A DNA stretch of 47,060 nucleotides from Thermoplasmatota archaeon (GTDB lineage: Archaea > Thermoplasmatota > JAQUQK01): NCBI GenBank assembly GCA_028716125.1, contig JAQUQK010000001.1, positions 1 to 47,060 on the forward strand, given 5' to 3'. Positions 15,508 to 22,202 of this stretch are shown piece by piece. The stretch's first letter is position 1. Each line of letters starts with the position of its first letter. A program made the position numbers and the translations under genes. The notes under the pieces were generated by a model that was not told the origin of the DNA, did not search any database, and worked only from the letters and a program-made list of their open reading frames with translations.

Positions 15508-15611
15508 TCCCGCCTCCCAGACTCGAACTGGGGATCCCCCGGTATCTACCGGGTATTAGCACACCCGTGTGGGTCTACAGCCAGGTGCTCTAACCACTAA
15601 GCTAAGGCGGG
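15508..15611 (-). tRNA. tRNA-Tyr (GTA) with intron
   Basis: On the minus strand the exons fold as a complete tRNA of 73 nt. The acceptor stem is CCCGCCT/AGGCGGG with discriminator A. The D-arm stem is GCTT/GAGC. The anticodon stem is CCTGG/CCGGG with loop CTGTAGA (anticodon GTA). The T-arm is CCCAG-TTCGAGT-CTGGG. C1-G72 is the archaeal tyrosine identity pair. An intron of about 31 nt (15544-15574) sits between positions 37 and 38, the usual archaeal site. CCA is not encoded. A TATA box lies upstream and T-runs follow. Confidence 0.93.
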
Positions 15612-15645
15612 TTTGCGGCTGTTTCCTTGCACCGAATCATTAATC

Positions 15646-15654
15646 GTTTTAAAT
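15646..15654 (-). promoter_or_regulatory. TATA box of tRNA-Tyr
   Basis: GATTTAAAA on the minus strand predicts transcription from about 15624, leaving a 5' leader of about 13 nt for RNase P. Confidence 0.45.
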
Positions 15655-15740
15655 CTGTTGCCCTTGGCCGAGGAAGTAAAAATATGCAAAAATAGCATAT
15701 TGCGCCTTAAGGCAAAAGCCGAACCATTTGCAACAGTTTT

Positions 15741-15748
15741 TTTATAGA
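15741..15748 (+). promoter_or_regulatory. TATA box of zinc-ribbon lipoprotein gene
   Basis: TTTATAGA within a longer T-run is centred 24-25 bp before ATG 15769, giving a leaderless mRNA. Confidence 0.6.
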
Positions 15749-15768
15749 TATGAGCAATATGCATTTCG

Positions 15769-16251
15769 ATGAAAAATGTGCATCTAGCGATTTTCGCGGC
15801 CTGCCTCGTGACATTGTGCACATTTTCGGGTTGCGTGGGCGTTGGCGGCTTTAACATGCCAATATCAGACGGGAGCGGAGATGACATATTGATGCTGATT
15901 GTCTTCGCAATATTCTGGCTTGCCATCTCAACACCAATAGCAATCTGGACATACTTCAACGCCAAGAAAAGAGGCATGAGCAAAACATCCTGGTTTTTTG
16001 CGGTTATGGTGGGCGGAATAATCGGATTGGCGTTCTACATAAGCGCAAGAAAAGATTGCCAGATAAAAACAGATGCGCCGCTGGAAATGGAAGCGCAAGA
16101 AATTCAAAATGAAACAGAAACAGTAAAAGAAATTGCAAAATGCCCGGAATGCGGCACAGAACTGGAAATAGAATATTCCTCGCCAGACTCCAAGCCATTC
16201 AAATGCCCAAATTGCGGGGCGGAATTGAAGCTCACTTCAGCTTCTTCTTGA
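15769..16251 (+). CDS. lipoprotein-like membrane protein with C-terminal zinc ribbon
   Basis: The 160 residues comprise a leader ending in TFSGC (Cys 22), two membrane segments (about 40-61 and 74-93) separated by a basic loop with KKRGMSK, an acidic linker, and a C-terminal zinc ribbon with CPECG (125-129) and CPNCG (146-150). If the lipobox is used, counting segments puts the zinc ribbon outside the cell, which would be odd; basic residues after the second helix argue the other way. The 3' end overlaps convergent tdh by 20 bp. Function is unknown; it may be a small sensor or a redox or metal protein. Confidence 0.8.
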   Translation: MKNVHLAIFAACLVTLCTFSGCVGVGGFNMPISDGSGDDILMLIVFAIFWLAISTPIAIWTYFNAKKRGMSKTSWFFAVMVGGIIGLAFYISARKDCQIKTDAPLEMEAQEIQNETETVKEIAKCPECGTELEIEYSSPDSKPFKCPNCGAELKLTSASS

Positions 16252-17179
16252 GCTCTCTTATCATTTCCTCGGTCATCTTCTTGATGTCGTATTCTGGCTT
16301 CCAGCCCCATTCGTTCCTTGCGGCGCTATCGTCCAGGGAGCGCGGCCACGAGTCGGCAATCTTCTGGCGGAAGTCGGGCTTGTATGTGACTTTTAATTCG
16401 GGTATTATCTTCTGGATTTCGGCTGCAAGTTCCTTTGCGGAGAAACTCATAGCGGCGACGTTGTAGTCGCAGTGGTGCTTGAGATTCTTTATGTCGGCTT
16501 CCGCGAGATCCATCAGAACCTTGATTGCATCAGGCATGTACATCATCGGCAGGACGGTATCCTCGCGCACGAAGCATTCGTACTTGCCATATTTTATCGC
16601 GTCGTAGAAAATTGCGACTGCATAATCAGTGGTGCCGCCACCGGGGGGCGTCTTCCAGCTTATGATTCCAGGGAAGCGCACTCCCCTGACGTCAAGGCCG
16701 TACTTTGTGAAATAATAATTTCCAAGAAGCTCGCCCGCGACCTTGCTGACGCCGTACATCGTTGAGGGGCGCAGTATTGTCTCATTGGGGGTATTGTCCT
16801 TTGGTGTGTCTGGACCGAATGCCGCAATGGAGCTTGGGACTATTATTTTCTGAATCTTGCGGTCGCGCCCGACTTCAAGGACGTTGTACATCCCGATTAT
16901 ATTCACGTTGAATGCCAGTTGAGGGTTCTGCTCGCCCTTTGCGGAAAGTATTGCCGCAAGATGGAATATAGTGTCAATCTTGTGCTTGTCCACGACATTC
17001 TCTATGCTCGTCCTGCTGGTTACGTCGACTATTTCGTACGGCCCCTCCTTCATGACTTCGGGATCCGGCGTCTTCAAATCCGACGCCACCACGCTGTTCC
17101 TTCCATACTTCTTCCTGAGCTCGACTACGAGTTCCGAGCCTATCTGGCCAAGCGCTCCCGTGACAAGGATATTCTTCAT
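16232..17179 (-). CDS. tdh: L-threonine 3-dehydrogenase, SDR (epimerase-like) type
   Basis: The 315-residue extended SDR starts with VTGALGQIGSELV, an NAD-binding glycine motif, and has YGVSK as catalytic Tyr-x-x-x-Lys. GGGTTDYAVAIFYDAIKYG followed by ECFVREDTVLPMMYMPDAI is typical of the epimerase-like threonine dehydrogenases known from Thermoplasma and some bacteria, and separates it from sugar epimerases. It would oxidise L-threonine to 2-amino-3-ketobutyrate with NAD. ATG 17179 has a GGTGG Shine-Dalgarno. Its leader region carries an unusual inverted repeat. Sugar-nucleotide epimerase is the less likely alternative. Confidence 0.87.
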   Translation of the reverse strand: MKNILVTGALGQIGSELVVELRKKYGRNSVVASDLKTPDPEVMKEGPYEIVDVTSRTSIENVVDKHKIDTIFHLAAILSAKGEQNPQLAFNVNIIGMYNVLEVGRDRKIQKIIVPSSIAAFGPDTPKDNTPNETILRPSTMYGVSKVAGELLGNYYFTKYGLDVRGVRFPGIISWKTPPGGGTTDYAVAIFYDAIKYGKYECFVREDTVLPMMYMPDAIKVLMDLAEADIKNLKHHCDYNVAAMSFSAKELAAEIQKIIPELKVTYKPDFRQKIADSWPRSLDDSAARNEWGWKPEYDIKKMTEEMIRELKKKLK

Positions 17180-17217
17180 AGCAAACCACCGTGTGCAAGC
17201 CGTGCATCGAAAATGGG

Positions 17218-17224
17218 ATTAAAA
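17218..17224 (-). promoter_or_regulatory. TATA box of tdh
   Basis: TTTTAAT on the minus strand predicts a start near 17195, leaving a short leader that contains the GGTGG Shine-Dalgarno. Confidence 0.4.
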
Positions 17225-17240
17225 GGTGTTGGTAAGCCTC

Positions 17241-17296
17241 CTTTCTTTTCTTCTACATAGTCGCTCACAAGTTCGCTCCTGCATAAGAAAAGAAAG
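17241..17296. repeat. 12-bp perfect inverted repeat between GAPDH-PGK and tdh
   Basis: CTTTCTTTTCTT (17241-17252) and AAGAAAAGAAAG (17285-17296) are perfect complements around a 32-nt loop that itself repeats TCGCTC. A related polypurine copy lies at 17311-17322. In the minus-strand RNA from the fusion gene this could form a hairpin beside a T-rich stretch, so it may take part in termination. Confidence 0.55.
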
Positions 17297-17309
17297 TAGC
17301 CTTGGGAGT

Positions 17310-17336
17310 CAAAGAAAAGAAAAATAATAAAAGGAT
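17310..17336 (-). terminator. T-rich terminator of GAPDH-PGK gene
   Basis: Immediately after the stop the minus strand reads TTTTATTATTTTTCTTTTC, a strong archaeal poly-T termination signal. Confidence 0.55.
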
Positions 17337-17337
17337 T

Positions 17338-19641
17338 TTACTCCTTCAAATCGAGCGCAGCAATTCCAGGCAGGAATTTGCCCTCGAACATTTCAAGGGC
17401 AGCGCCTCCGCCTGTGGAAACGTGGGAAACTTTGTCGTCGAATCCCATCTGTCTTATGGCCGCAGCCGAGTCGCCGCCGCCTACGATGGTAAGCGCGCCC
17501 TTTGCAGTTGCATCCGCGAACGCCTTTGCGATTGCCTTGGTGCCCTCGTCGAATCCCTTGATTTCAAAGACGCCCATCGGCCCGTTCCAGAACGCGGTCT
17601 TTGCGCCAGCGATCTTCTGCGCATACAACTCGCGGGTCTTGGGTCCGATATCAACGCCCATCCAGCCCTGCTCAAGCTTTTCGACGACTTTTGTCTTTGC
17701 GCCAGCTTCTACTTTGTCCGCAATGACGTGGTCTATCGGGAGGACAATCTTCTTGCCCTTCGCCTTTGCAAGGTCGAGGATTTCGATTGCCATCTTCAGT
17801 ACGGGCTTCTCATTGCCCTTCTTGTCGACTACGACTGTTTCGTACTTTGATGAGCCGACTTCCATTCCCGCCGCCTTCATGAATGTGTATGCCATCGCTC
17901 CGCCGACAACTACTTCGTCGACGAGGCTAAGCAGGTTCTTTATGACGAATATCTTGTCGCTGACCTTCGCGCCGCCGAGCACTGCGACAAACGGCCTTCC
18001 CGGGTTCTTGAGCGCCTTGTTTATGACCTCAACTTCCTTCTTGACGAGATATCCTGCAACTCCGCCTTTCAGGATGTTTGGAACTCCGGTCATTGATGCC
18101 GCGTCCCTGTGAGACGTTCCGAATGCGTCGTTGATGTAAATGTCCGCCATTGATGCAAGCTCTGCCGCGAACTTTGCGCTGTTTGATGCCTCGCCCGGAT
18201 AGAATCTGAGGTTTTCCAGAAGCGCGACTTCTCCGTCTTTCATTGCCGCAACTGCTTTCTTCGTCTCTTCGCCGATGCAGTCCGGGAGGAACTTTACGGG
18301 CTTGCCGAGAAGCTTTGATAATCTTTCTGCTGCCGGCTTGAGCGAGAATTCCGCCTCATATCCCTTTTCCGCAGGCCTTCCAAGGTGCGATGCGAGTATG
18401 ACTTTTGCGCCAGCGTCCATTGCCTTCTTTATCGTGGGTATTGCGGACTGGATGCGGAAGTCATCGGTGATTTTTCCAGCTTCCATCGGCACGTTGAAGT
18501 CAACTCTTATGAAGACTTTCTTGCCTTTCATCTTCGCGTCGTCGATAGTCTTGAGAACTATGCTGTCGCCCTTGCTTACGCCGGCCTTTGCCATGTGGGC
18601 CGCGAGGTCAACGATTCTGCAGGAATAGCCCCATTCGTTGTCGTACCATGTGACGATTTTGAAGAAGCGCTTCTCGCCCTTCAGGTTGTTTTCAAGCGTC
18701 GCCTTCGAGTCGTATATTGAGGAGCGCTCGTCGTGTATGAAATCCGTCGAGACCAATTCTTCAGTCGTGACGCCGAGGATTCCCTTGAGATATGTCTCGG
18801 ACGCCTTTTTCAGAAGCGCATCTATTTCCTCAATTGAAGTGTCTTTTACGGTCCTGATTGTCAGGTCGACTACTGAAACGTCCGGTGTCGGAACTCTGAA
18901 CGACATTCCGGTGAGCTTTCCCTTGACTGCAGGAATTACTTCGCCTACTGCCTTTGCCGCACCGGTGGTCGAGGGTATCAGGTTGATTGCCGCAGCCCTT
19001 CCTCCGCGCCAGTCCTTCTTGCTTGGACCATCAACAGTCTTCTGCGTCGCGGTGTAAGAGTGGATTGTGGTCATGAGGCCGGTTTCGATTCCAAGACCTT
19101 CCTTCATGATTACGTGGACTATTGGAGCAAGTCCGTTTGTCGTGCATGATGCGTTTGAAACTATGTGGTGCTTGCGCGCGTCGTATTCCTCGTGGTTTAC
19201 GCCCATGACGATTGTCTTAATGTCAACGCCCTTGCCCGGCGCGGATATGATGACTTTCTTCGCACCTGCCGCGAGGTGGCCTCTTGCGAGGTCCGATTCA
19301 GTGTATAATCCGGTTGATTCGATGACTATGTCAACGTTCATCGCTTTCCATGGCAGGAGCGAAAGATCTTTTGCCGCAGGCAGGCATTTTATCTTGCTGC
19401 CGTTGACGACAATAACGTCGTTCTCCTTAAGATCGGGCTTGCTCTTCTCGGTCGTTACCTGACCCTTGAACCTGCCGTGAACTGAGTCATACCTTAGCTG
19501 GTATGCGAAATAGTCGGCGTCGGTGGAAACGTCGACTACCGCAACCACATTCAAATCTTTGCCGAGAACCCCTTTCTCGACCATGGCGCTTAAAACCTGT
19601 CTTCCAATTCTTCCAAACCCATTGATGGCTACGTTTACCAT
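17338..19641 (-). CDS. GAPDH-phosphoglycerate kinase fusion protein
   Basis: One frame of about 767 residues joins two successive glycolytic enzymes. The first part (about 350 residues) is a bacterial-type NAD-dependent GAPDH: INGFGRIGRQ for NAD, SNASCTTNGLAP with the catalytic Cys, TTIHSYTATQ with the catalytic His, and WYDNEWGYS. After a short linker (SKGDSIVLKT) the second part is a full PGK: VFIRVDFNVP, ASHLGRP, LENLRFYPGE, GGAKVSDKI, FWNGPMGVFE, GGGDSAAA, STGGGAALEMFEGK. All core residues are present in both, so both reactions should work. ATG 19641 matches GAPDH starts; ATG 19656 is possible. Bacterial-type GAPDH in an archaeon points to ancient transfer. The fused form might pass 1,3-bisphosphoglycerate directly between sites. 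Confidence 0.95.
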   Translation of the reverse strand: MVNVAINGFGRIGRQVLSAMVEKGVLGKDLNVVAVVDVSTDADYFAYQLRYDSVHGRFKGQVTTEKSKPDLKENDVIVVNGSKIKCLPAAKDLSLLPWKAMNVDIVIESTGLYTESDLARGHLAAGAKKVIISAPGKGVDIKTIVMGVNHEEYDARKHHIVSNASCTTNGLAPIVHVIMKEGLGIETGLMTTIHSYTATQKTVDGPSKKDWRGGRAAAINLIPSTTGAAKAVGEVIPAVKGKLTGMSFRVPTPDVSVVDLTIRTVKDTSIEEIDALLKKASETYLKGILGVTTEELVSTDFIHDERSSIYDSKATLENNLKGEKRFFKIVTWYDNEWGYSCRIVDLAAHMAKAGVSKGDSIVLKTIDDAKMKGKKVFIRVDFNVPMEAGKITDDFRIQSAIPTIKKAMDAGAKVILASHLGRPAEKGYEAEFSLKPAAERLSKLLGKPVKFLPDCIGEETKKAVAAMKDGEVALLENLRFYPGEASNSAKFAAELASMADIYINDAFGTSHRDAASMTGVPNILKGGVAGYLVKKEVEVINKALKNPGRPFVAVLGGAKVSDKIFVIKNLLSLVDEVVVGGAMAYTFMKAAGMEVGSSKYETVVVDKKGNEKPVLKMAIEILDLAKAKGKKIVLPIDHVIADKVEAGAKTKVVEKLEQGWMGVDIGPKTRELYAQKIAGAKTAFWNGPMGVFEIKGFDEGTKAIAKAFADATAKGALTIVGGGDSAAAIRQMGFDDKVSHVSTGGGAALEMFEGKFLPGIAALDLKE

Positions 19642-19668
19642 AACTATCAAACCCATTGTGGAATTGGG

Positions 19669-19680
19669 TATTTTAATTTA
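19669..19680 (-). promoter_or_regulatory. TATA region of GAPDH-PGK gene
   Basis: TTAAATTAAAAT on the minus strand gives a predicted start at about 19645-19652, between the two candidate ATGs, so it does not settle the start by itself. Confidence 0.4.
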
Positions 19681-19761
19681 AGGCTGACGAGATGATTTTG
19701 CGGCATCGATGCGCCCGAGATTTATAGAAAAAATGATGGCCCGGCATAGTTCAAGAACATT

Positions 19762-19780
19762 TTTATAAGGCCATAAAATA
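19762..19780 (+). promoter_or_regulatory. promoter of first tandem lipoprotein
   Basis: TTTATAAGG followed by CATAAAATA precedes ATG 19796 by about 30 bp. The pair TTATAA-N-AAAATAC recurs before the next two lipoprotein genes. Confidence 0.55.
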
Positions 19781-19795
19781 CAAGGCCGGATTTCA

Positions 19796-20476
19796 ATGAA
19801 GGCAGCAATAATATCTCTAATGGTGGCAGGACTGCTACTCACCGGCATATTCGCCGGATGCGTGGGCGGCAATGAGAAGGTCAACAAGGCGGCAACGGCT
19901 TGCAAGTGCGGAAGCGCGTGCCCGAAAGGCGGCAACTGCACCGGAAACTGCATGTGCAATGAAACTGCAGTGGACTTCTCGACAATCATGAAGCAGGCGC
20001 CGACGGATGTGAAGGACGGCGTAGCGCATTGGAAGTTCACCGAAGGCATGGCATTCTATTTCCAGTATGACGTCGCACAGCCGACTGGCGCTTCCACCCA
20101 CATCAAGTACGACATGAACCTGCCGGAAGGAGTAAAGGCGCTTGAAGTCCTGGTGGACTGGGAATCCCAGTTCATGGACCTCGACCTGTTCCTGTTGAAG
20201 AAGGGCAAGGACATTGGCGTATCATCGGCGCACATAATGATGATGGATCCTACCGGCGCAGCACTTGGCGACCAGGGAACAACATGGGAATACATCAACC
20301 TAGTCGCGAACAAGACCAAGAAATTCTCGCTTCCGGAAACATACACAATAGACATCGACGAGTTCAACAACTGGGACCCGCAGTCGCAGGCGGCCCCGAC
20401 CCCGTTCACGGTTGACGTCTGGGTTTACACAGAGGCGCCTGCGCAGTGGCACCCGCACCAGGACGAAGGGCAGTAA
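19796..20476 (+). CDS. surface lipoprotein, PPC-like fold, tandem copy 1
   Basis: The 226-residue protein has a leader ending in IFAGC, a Cys-rich stretch (CKCGSACPKGGNCTGNCMC) and a C-terminal domain of about 165 residues. That domain shares long identical blocks with the next gene: VDFSTIMKQAPTDV, GVAHW, LGDQGTTWEY, NKTKKFS, PTPFTVDVWVYT and a WHPHQ end. LEVLVDWESQFMDLDLFLLKKG resembles bacterial pre-peptidase C-terminal domains, where acidic residues surround a beta-sandwich. The Cys-rich insert (about eight Cys) is unique to this copy and could bind metal or form disulfides. Function is unknown; the His-rich end may bind metal. Confidence 0.82.
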   Translation: MKAAIISLMVAGLLLTGIFAGCVGGNEKVNKAATACKCGSACPKGGNCTGNCMCNETAVDFSTIMKQAPTDVKDGVAHWKFTEGMAFYFQYDVAQPTGASTHIKYDMNLPEGVKALEVLVDWESQFMDLDLFLLKKGKDIGVSSAHIMMMDPTGAALGDQGTTWEYINLVANKTKKFSLPETYTIDIDEFNNWDPQSQAAPTPFTVDVWVYTEAPAQWHPHQDEGQ

Positions 20477-20477
20477 T

Positions 20478-20520
20478 TTTTCATCTATTTTCTATCTTTC
20501 ATTTTTACCCTAGTTTTACA
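20478..20520 (+). terminator. T-rich terminator
   Basis: Several T-runs (tttttc, ttttc, tttttac, gtttt) directly follow the copy 1 stop. Confidence 0.45.
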
Positions 20521-20525
20521 GCAAA

Positions 20526-20546
20526 AATTATAAACTTATAAAATAC
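20526..20546 (+). promoter_or_regulatory. promoter of second tandem lipoprotein
   Basis: TTATAAAC at 20528-20535 and TTATAAAATACT after it align base by base with the promoter of the third copy, which suggests the promoter was duplicated with the gene. Confidence 0.55.
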
Positions 20547-20562
20547 TACATCCCCCGATACC

Positions 20563-21201
20563 ATGAAGGCAGTATTTGCGGTATTGGCAGTAGGCTTGAT
20601 GGTTGCAGCCGCTTTTGGCGGATGCATTGGAGGAAAGGCGCCCGTAAAAGAGCAGTCCATTCCAACGGAAGAGGGAAACAAAACAGTGGACTTTTCGACA
20701 ATAATGAAGCAGGCGCCGACCGATGTGACAGACGGCGTTGCGCATTGGAGGATCGATGGCGCTGCGGCTTTCCAGTTCAATTACGACCAGACTGGCGCCC
20801 TTCCGCCGGCAACACTTGAGCAGTTCACCTACGACCTGAAGCTGCCAAATGGCACAGTGGCAATTGAAGTCTTATGCGACTGGGAATCCGCAAACATGGA
20901 TTTGGACATGTATTTCCTTAAGGGTGGGAAGGATACGGGCTTATGCCAGCCGAACTACATGGTAAATGACCCGATGGTTGTGGCGCTTGGCGATCAGGGC
21001 GCAACATGGGAATACTTCAACGCAATCCAGAACAAGACCAAGAAGTTCTCAATCCCAACGGATTATCAGATACGCGTAGACGTCTTCAACAACTGGGAGC
21101 CCACGGCGGCCGCAGGAACTCCCACTCCATTCACGTTGGATGTCTGGGTTTACACTGCAGCTCCGGAAAAGTGGCACCCGCATCAGGAACTCGGGCAGTA
21201 A
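20563..21201 (+). CDS. surface lipoprotein, PPC-like fold, tandem copy 2
   Basis: This 212-residue paralogue of the preceding gene has a leader ending in AAFGGC and lacks the Cys-rich insert. The shared domain runs from VDFSTIMKQAPTDV to the end (WHPHQELGQ). IEVLCDWESANMDLDMYFLKGG again resembles the acidic PPC beta-sandwich. ATG 20563 begins a good signal peptide and has a TATA element upstream. The ends with paired His residues are conserved between copies while loops vary, so the C-terminal His cluster may be functional. No enzyme motif is visible. Confidence 0.82.
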   Translation: MKAVFAVLAVGLMVAAAFGGCIGGKAPVKEQSIPTEEGNKTVDFSTIMKQAPTDVTDGVAHWRIDGAAAFQFNYDQTGALPPATLEQFTYDLKLPNGTVAIEVLCDWESANMDLDMYFLKGGKDTGLCQPNYMVNDPMVVALGDQGATWEYFNAIQNKTKKFSIPTDYQIRVDVFNNWEPTAAAGTPTPFTLDVWVYTAAPEKWHPHQELGQ

Positions 21202-21202
21202 T

Positions 21203-21237
21203 CCAATTTCCATCTTTTTCGCTTTTTAATTTTAGGC
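21203..21237 (+). terminator. T-rich terminator
   Basis: Runs of T (ctttttcgctttttaatttta) follow the copy 2 stop and precede the promoter of copy 3. Confidence 0.45.
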
Positions 21238-21243
21238 ACAGAT

Positions 21244-21265
21244 ATTTTTATAAACCTACAAAATA
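21244..21265 (+). promoter_or_regulatory. promoter of third tandem lipoprotein
   Basis: TTTTTATAAACC and ACAAAATACT lie before ATG 21282 and match the copy 2 promoter closely. TATA-to-ATG distance is about 31 bp. Confidence 0.55.
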
Positions 21266-21281
21266 CTTGCATATCGATTCC

Positions 21282-22160
21282 ATGAGAAAGGAATTTGCAA
21301 TTTTAGCAATAGGCCTGATGCTGGCGGCAGCATTCAGCGGATGCATTGGAGGAGAGAAGGCAAGCAGCGTCGGTGCTGTGAAGGTCGAAGGGAAGAACGT
21401 CACGATAGGGAGTATTCCAGTAAAGATCGTGGGAAAGAACTCTACTGGCATAGTTTTTGAAGATGTTATAATAGACGCAATCTCAGAAAAAATAACTGCT
21501 GACAACCGCGACAAGCCGGAGGCGCGGCAGAAAACTCTTCCCGAGTTCACGTTTGCAATCAACATCAGCAAGCCTGAATCAATATCAAAATGCGAATGGA
21601 ACTTCGGCGACGGGCAAACTGGCACGGGGCTTGAGGCAAAATGCACTTTCAATACTCCTGGCCAATATCTCGTGAAGGCTAACATAACCGCCGGCGGGAT
21701 GACGTTCGAGATGAACATAACTGCAGCAGTAAATTATCATGCAAGCGGCCAGGACAGCGTTTCGGGCGTTCCGTGCCTTGATCAGACAAAGACAGTCGGC
21801 GATGAGTATTGGGATTACTTGTTCCATGTTGCGGTGGGAGCAAAGAAAGTGATACTTCGAACCTTGGGCGATCCCTCGGCCACGTCCCCTATCCCGACAG
21901 TGCCAACGCCTGTCGCAACAGTAGGCGGTAACGATATAGAATTAGGATTATATTCGCCCAAGGGCGCATTCATCGCGGAATCGGACTCGGGAAACCCAGG
22001 AACGGATGAAAAAGTAGAAGTGAAGAAAGTCAAGGAAGCCGGCAATTATGATGCAAAGATAGGCTGCTACGACCTCAATCCGACCGGCGCGCATGCCCAC
22101 ACTTTCACCAACACAGGATCGGTAGCATACTTCTTTTTCATAGACGTAATGTACGTCTAA
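21282..22160 (+). CDS. surface lipoprotein with PKD-like domain
   Basis: ATG 21282 starts a leader ending in AAFSGC, giving about 292 residues. The open frame extends back to 21006 inside the previous gene but has no leader there, so I reject that start. A PKD-like domain is visible around CEWNFGDGQTGTG with FNTPGQYLVKANIT. The C-terminal half (DEYWDYLFHVAVGAKKVILR to the end) looks like a second beta-sandwich of the PPC type, with GNDIELGLYSPKG and a His-rich GAHAHTFT near the end. The leader is nearly the same as that of copy 2, and the promoters are related. It probably binds ligands or partners at the surface. Confidence 0.82.
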   Translation: MRKEFAILAIGLMLAAAFSGCIGGEKASSVGAVKVEGKNVTIGSIPVKIVGKNSTGIVFEDVIIDAISEKITADNRDKPEARQKTLPEFTFAINISKPESISKCEWNFGDGQTGTGLEAKCTFNTPGQYLVKANITAGGMTFEMNITAAVNYHASGQDSVSGVPCLDQTKTVGDEYWDYLFHVAVGAKKVILRTLGDPSATSPIPTVPTPVATVGGNDIELGLYSPKGAFIAESDSGNPGTDEKVEVKKVKEAGNYDAKIGCYDLNPTGAHAHTFTNTGSVAYFFFIDVMYV

Positions 22161-22194
22161 CCTCTTCCCTTTCATTTTTCAATTTTTAAATGAG
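22161..22194 (+). terminator. T-rich terminator shared by convergent genes
   Basis: Pyrimidine-rich DNA with T-runs lies after the PKD lipoprotein stop, next to the convergent fen stop. Confidence 0.4.
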
Positions 22195-22202
22195 GCAAAT
22201 TT

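Noticed and set aside
17221..17284. 21-codon frame in the tdh upstream region
   Set aside because: It lies within the inverted repeat and T-rich DNA, with a low-complexity basic product and no start signals.
17378..18112. Long open frame antisense to the PGK half
   Set aside because: It follows the codon bias of the overlapping PGK gene, has no promoter or Shine-Dalgarno and resembles no family; a shadow.
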